A stretch of DNA of 64,000 nt, from positions 2,356,001 to 2,420,000 of the forward strand of contig NC_018719.1 of assembly GCF_000303155.1 (NCBI RefSeq), in the 5' to 3' direction. Positions 60,416 to 64,000 of this stretch are shown in pieces. The position numbers and the translations under genes are program-made. Under the pieces are notes generated by a model. It ran no database searches and was not told the DNA's origin. It saw only the letters and a program-made list of their open reading frames with translations. The DNA comes from Candidatus Nitrososphaera gargensis Ga9.2 (lineage in GTDB: Archaea > Thermoproteota > Nitrososphaeria > Nitrososphaerales > Nitrososphaeraceae). Within the stretch, counting starts at the first letter, position 1. The number at the start of each line of letters is the position of its first letter.

Positions 60416-62890
60416 CTACTTTGCAGCAACAACAACCATAATGTCCGAGCCCTCTGTCCACGCCATGTAGACGTTGCCGTCTGCTGCAACCTTGGGCCAA
60501 GAGCCCTCGTCGTCGCCTACTACGCTTGCCACTTCAAATGTTTCCCCTCCGTCAGAGCTTGACGCAAGTAATACCTTGCCGTCCTGCACCCATGCCACGT
60601 AGACGCCGGCGCCTGATGCGGCCACATGGGACGAAGCGCCGTTGCCAATCTCCAGGGCATCGCCAAAGCTGGCGCTACCGTTGCTCCGGGCAATCGTTAC
60701 CGTGTTATTATTTGTAACGCCTGCGATGTAGACCGCATCGGCTGACGCGGCCATCGTCTGTATCGTCATTTCCGGCAACATCTCAGCTGTTTCAAAATTG
60801 GTGCCGTCAGAGCTTGAGGCAAAAACGTTCACGCCTTCCCCTCTTCCTTCAGTGGCGTTGCCCGACAGTTGTTGTTGCCATGCCAGGTACAGGGCGCTGT
60901 CAGAGCTGGTCATCGCGGGATTGGTGGCGTTGCTGCCGACAACTGCCGCCTCAAACTCAACTCCATCAGAGCTGCGGGCAAGCATGAGGTCGCCGGCAGA
61001 CCCTTCTACTGCGCCTGCAGCAACCCATAGCACATAGATATTGCCCTTGAATATTGCTACATGTGGATCCGAGTTTTCGCCGGTATAGTTGCCACCAAGT
61101 ATCAACGTATCACCAAAGGTCTTGCCGCTGTCATTGCTTGATCTGAGTGCTATCGCTGACTGGTTCTGAGAGTTATAGTCGGCCCACACAACGTAGACAC
61201 TGTTGCCCGAGACTACAATGTCTGGCACAAGCGAGGACCCGCCCTGCTCTGACCTGCCTATGGCGACTGGCTCGCTGAATGTCGCGCCGGAGTCGCTGCT
61301 CTTTGCAAACATGATTTCATGATGGCCAGAAGTATCGTCCTGCCACACCACATAGACATCGCTGCCTTGCACCGCCATGTCGGCGCGCTCGGACCTGCCG
61401 GCGTTGCCGCTCACGTTCATGGGAGTGGTGCTGGCTTCTTCAGTTTCGTTGGCGTTGTTATTGTGAGACAGGGTGACGCTGCCTTGCACGCCAGTCGGCA
61501 GGTGCGTCACGACAAAGGTGTAGTTGCCAGTCTCGTTGAAGATAGCTCTTGCTTCTTCACCGGGTATAAAGAGCGTAAAGATCGGCCTTGTGCCAAAGCT
61601 CATAGCGTATTTTTTAATTGTCTGATCGTCAGGGTCATTGAGCGCTATGGTTATGTTTTCTCCTGCAAGCCCTCCCTCCAGCATACCATCCACGCGCATG
61701 GTGCCGGTGTTATTGTCCTCTGTCGCTGAGAGGTTGACAAATTTGGGAGTTGCAAATTTGATAGGATGCGTGATCTCGGCTCTTGCCGTGCCTTTGTCGT
61801 ACTCGTACGTCACAACTATTCTGTAGTCGCCCTCGCCTGTTTCTCTTGATGCGAAAAAGCCCTGCTGCTCGGGGTAGCTAAAGCTGTCCTGCAGCGTGCC
61901 ATCTGGTGCATAGATGCTGACCAGTATTTCATCATAGCTCTCCACCTTGTTCTTCAGCTGCACGCTGACCTGCACCCATCCATAGATGTACGTCGAGTTG
62001 TGCGCCTTAAGCGTCATTTCCGGCTCGGCTGCAGTCCCGGTTTCGCCGGGCGGGATGAGCGGCACCTGCTTTGGCCTTTCCGGCACGACCAGCCCATAGC
62101 TTGCGGTAACGTTCGAGTCCGCCGGCACTAGCCGCGGCCTATTCTTGCTTCCGTCCTCCCACTGCATGAACACGATGTCATTCTTCTTTGAGTTGCCACA
62201 GTCGTTACAGTCTGCAGGGTAGACGAAATAGAGCTTGTCTTCAAGCCCGCTTACCGTAAAGCCCCGCTCGTCCGCATAGCCTGTCTTTATGATGTTGCCG
62301 TTGATGTCATAGACTGCCGTGAACATGCCGACTCCGTCGTCAGTGAACTTTTCGCTCCAGCCTTCAGACTGGATCCTCTTTGCGCGGATCGTTATGCTGT
62401 GGCTCTTGTCCGCCGGCTTGGTGGCACTGTCATCATCATTTTCAAGCTCGATGTGGTGGTTGATAGTGGTGCGGTAATTCTCCAAGTTTATCGTGACTGG
62501 CTGGTAGATTATTGTATTGTTGCGGTAGACCGGCTTGTTTATCACTACAGTATTGTTTGCAATAACGGTGCCGGTGTTGTTATTCTGCTGTTGTTGTTGT
62601 GGCTGCTGGCCGCTGGCATTTTCAGCTATGGTAGTAGTGCTGCTGTCGCTGTCCGATTCGTTCCGTCTGTCTATGGTAGTCAAGACTGGCTCGGGGCCGG
62701 CATCCTCCTGCTGCCTTGGCATGGCAGAATATGCCGCAAATCCTCCTATGGCTGCGACGACCACAATAATTACCGCGACGGCAGCTCCTTTTTTCCTGCT
62801 CACCGCAAACCAGACGCCGGCTCGATATTTACGAGATATCGAGTTCCAATAAAGAAAATATGTCTTTGCTCTAGAAGAAATTTCTCGCAT
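60416..62890 (-). CDS. Large exported protein with BNR/Asp-box-like propeller repeats
   Basis: An 824-residue surface protein. An N-terminal membrane anchor (about residues 35-55, GAAVAVIIVVVAAIGGFAAY) is followed by a Gln/Asn-rich stalk, beta-sandwich domains (ILVSIYAPDGTLQDSFSYPE; GNYTFVVTHLPTGVQGSVTL), and a C-terminal set of six or so repeats of about 50 residues: 'VYVVWQD..G...I.FA.SSDSGATF.EPV', with S-x-D-x-G-x-T/E-F Asp-boxes as in BNR/sialidase propellers. No sialidase catalytic residues are evident, so binding rather than hydrolysis is likely. A later start near residue 27 is also possible. Confidence 0.75.
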   Translation of the reverse strand: MREISSRAKTYFLYWNSISRKYRAGVWFAVSRKKGAAVAVIIVVVAAIGGFAAYSAMPRQQEDAGPEPVLTTIDRRNESDSDSSTTTIAENASGQQPQQQQQNNNTGTVIANNTVVINKPVYRNNTIIYQPVTINLENYRTTINHHIELENDDDSATKPADKSHSITIRAKRIQSEGWSEKFTDDGVGMFTAVYDINGNIIKTGYADERGFTVSGLEDKLYFVYPADCNDCGNSKKNDIVFMQWEDGSKNRPRLVPADSNVTASYGLVVPERPKQVPLIPPGETGTAAEPEMTLKAHNSTYIYGWVQVSVQLKNKVESYDEILVSIYAPDGTLQDSFSYPEQQGFFASRETGEGDYRIVVTYEYDKGTARAEITHPIKFATPKFVNLSATEDNNTGTMRVDGMLEGGLAGENITIALNDPDDQTIKKYAMSFGTRPIFTLFIPGEEARAIFNETGNYTFVVTHLPTGVQGSVTLSHNNNANETEEASTTPMNVSGNAGRSERADMAVQGSDVYVVWQDDTSGHHEIMFAKSSDSGATFSEPVAIGRSEQGGSSLVPDIVVSGNSVYVVWADYNSQNQSAIALRSSNDSGKTFGDTLILGGNYTGENSDPHVAIFKGNIYVLWVAAGAVEGSAGDLMLARSSDGVEFEAAVVGSNATNPAMTSSDSALYLAWQQQLSGNATEGRGEGVNVFASSSDGTNFETAEMLPEMTIQTMAASADAVYIAGVTNNNTVTIARSNGSASFGDALEIGNGASSHVAASGAGVYVAWVQDGKVLLASSSDGGETFEVASVVGDDEGSWPKVAADGNVYMAWTEGSDIMVVVAAK

Positions 62891-62999
62891 TTGTCTGGGA
62901 CAGCTCGGCCTGCTTTAGCTATAATCTCATCCTGAAATCTTAAATTCATCCGCATGTTAGACGATTAATAAATAATAGAGCTAAAAGCTCTGTACTCTA

Positions 63000-63354
63000 G
63001 CATCCCAAAGAGGATCCTCCGGCTAGACAAATCCATTCGCTTTTACGCCATTGTCGAGGGGTTTGGGTACATTGTCGATTCAGAGGCAAGGGCTGATCTG
63101 CAGCCCTCTCTAACCAGAGAAGAGCTGATAAGTGCGTGCTGTTTGTGTCCATACGCCACAGGACCAGAACGGTACTGGAAGAAAAGCTTGGCAGGGCGCA
63201 GTGCGTAGTCATGTTTTATGAAAAAGTCATACTGGCGTCGATGCCACTTGCCGACAATGACCTTGTGCTGGTAACCGTTGACACTAGCGCAAGGAACTTT
63301 CAGGACATTATGCGCAAGGTGCTAAAGCTGATCGGCAAGTACATTGTGCTGTGA
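63000..63354 (+). pseudogene. Conserved hypothetical protein with one frameshift
   Basis: The 5' frame encodes SIPKRILRLDKSIRFYAIVE, GFGYIVDSEARADLQPSLTR and EELI, then near 63130 a one-base shift leads to VSIRHRTRTVLEEKLGRAQC, VVMFYEKVILASMPLADNDL and VLVTVDTSARNFQDIMRKVL to a stop at 63354. Joined, this is one alpha/beta protein of about 118 residues. The 5' end also lacks a standard start codon in frame. Family not recognised; the fold may be roadblock/profilin-like, which is a guess. Confidence 0.55.
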
Positions 63355-63368
63355 TCCGTCTTCTGCTA

Positions 63369-64000
63369 TTACATCACGTCGACATCATGCGGCTGGCTCT
63401 CGGTGTAGCCGGCTGACGTCATCCTGATGAACTCGGCGTTCTTTTGCATCTCCGCTATCGTCTTGGCGCCGCAGTAAGAGAGCCCAGAGCGAAGCCCGCC
63501 GGCCAGCTGCCTTACAATCTCGACGACGCTCCCCTTGTATGGCACCATCGCCTCGACGCCTTCTGGCACATAGTCGTTCAGGTCGTCAGAGTCTACTACC
63601 TGCGGGCCTTCCTCGCGGTATTTCCTGCCGAGCGATGCGTAGAACGACGCCATGCCCCTGTACATCTTGAATTTCTTGCCGTTCTTGACAAGCGTCTTGC
63701 CAGGGCTTTCGTCCGTGCCGCCAAAGAGGCTGCCTACCATGACAGACGACGCGCCTGCCGCAAGAGCCTTGGTGATGTCGCCAGAGTTGCGGATGCCGCC
63801 ATCGGAAATTACCGGGATATCATAATCGCGGGCGACACTCACGCTGTCAATGACCGCCGTCAGCTGCGGCACGCCTGAGCCTGTGACCACCCTTGTTATA
63901 CATATCGAGCCTGATCCTACGCCTACCTTGACTGCGTCCACACCGGCTTTGATAAGATCCCTTGCCCCCTCGCCCGTCGCGACATTTCCTGCAATAAGCT
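63369..64000 (-). CDS. guaB: IMP dehydrogenase, 3' part (gene continues past window end)
   Basis: The C-terminal 210 residues of GuaB, which oxidises IMP to XMP for GTP synthesis. The reading frame is open through base 64000: [20 protein letters not shown], the active-site loop [17 protein letters not shown] with catalytic Cys, the phosphate site [20 protein letters not shown], the flap [20 protein letters not shown] and [11 protein letters not shown]. The CBS region and N-terminus lie outside the window. It converges with the frameshifted gene at 63000-63354, fourteen bases apart. Confidence 0.95.
   Translation of the reverse strand, partial: LIAGNVATGEGARDLIKAGVDAVKVGVGSGSICITRVVTGSGVPQLTAVIDSVSVARDYDIPVISDGGIRNSGDITKALAAGASSVMVGSLFGGTDESPGKTLVKNGKKFKMYRGMASFYASLGRKYREEGPQVVDSDDLNDYVPEGVEAMVPYKGSVVEIVRQLAGGLRSGLSYCGAKTIAEMQKNAEFIRMTSAGYTESQPHDVDVM

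Overview
The window reads as a chromosomal segment of an ammonia-oxidising archaeon of the Nitrososphaera type (Thaumarchaeota/Nitrososphaerota). Supporting marks are archaeal information genes (aIF1A, aIF2-beta, stalk protein L12, exosome Csl4), two CDC48 AAA+ ATPases, a zinc-type 2[4Fe-4S] ferredoxin, an Amt ammonium transporter, membrane or secreted cupredoxins, class II HMG-CoA reductase, archaeal TATA-like promoters and intron-bearing tRNAs. Species is inferred from gene content only.

Layout. 0-5 kb: a decayed Dps gene, tRNA-Ile, aIF1A, a mini zinc finger, tRNA-Ala with an intron, a decayed AlkD-type gene, L12, a PfkB kinase and small conserved genes including a MazG-like protein. 5-13.2 kb: an AT-rich surface island with three secreted Q/N-rich repeat proteins (118, 125 and 969 aa), a winged-helix regulator, an AbrB-like regulator and two GT4 glycosyltransferases. 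13.5-18.5 kb: tRNA-Leu with an intron, Hsp20, dnaJ, dnaK and grpE, and divergent thioredoxin. 18.5-24 kb: small genes, a decayed DUF6438-like gene, aIF2-beta, a solitary DNA methyltransferase, a broken beta-helix gene and coupled tiny zinc proteins. 24-29 kb: a surface-glycan operon (UDP-sulfoquinovose synthase, a NodB-like protein lacking its metal ligands, a processive GT2) and a divergent DegT aminotransferase. 29-34 kb: amt, ArsA/Get3 ATPase, ferredoxin and unknown genes. 34-40.7 kb: CDC48 copy 1, several broken genes, three mini C2H2 proteins, two CBS proteins (one fused to a hibernation-factor-like domain) and tRNA-Ser with an apparent D-loop intron. 40.7-51 kb: a sugar dehydrogenase, HMG-CoA reductase, then the histidine genes hisG-hisD-hisC-HAD and hisB-hisH-hisA-hisF, split by a reversed hsp20; hisI and hisE are not seen. 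51-64 kb: cupredoxins, acylphosphatase, lysA, CDC48 copy 2, csl4, pheA, large secreted proteins, a frameshifted gene and the 3' part of guaB.

Three themes stand out. First, the surface: repeat-rich secreted proteins, a sulfo-sugar operon and Asn-X-Thr-dense linkers suggest a glycosylated, possibly amyloid-like envelope. Second, proteostasis: two CDC48 copies sharing identical DNA tracts, the Hsp70 system and two Hsp20s. Third, decay: nine or ten genes are broken by frameshifts or stops, mostly stress, repair, secreted or unknown functions. All calls rest on reading the sequence; no database search was run.
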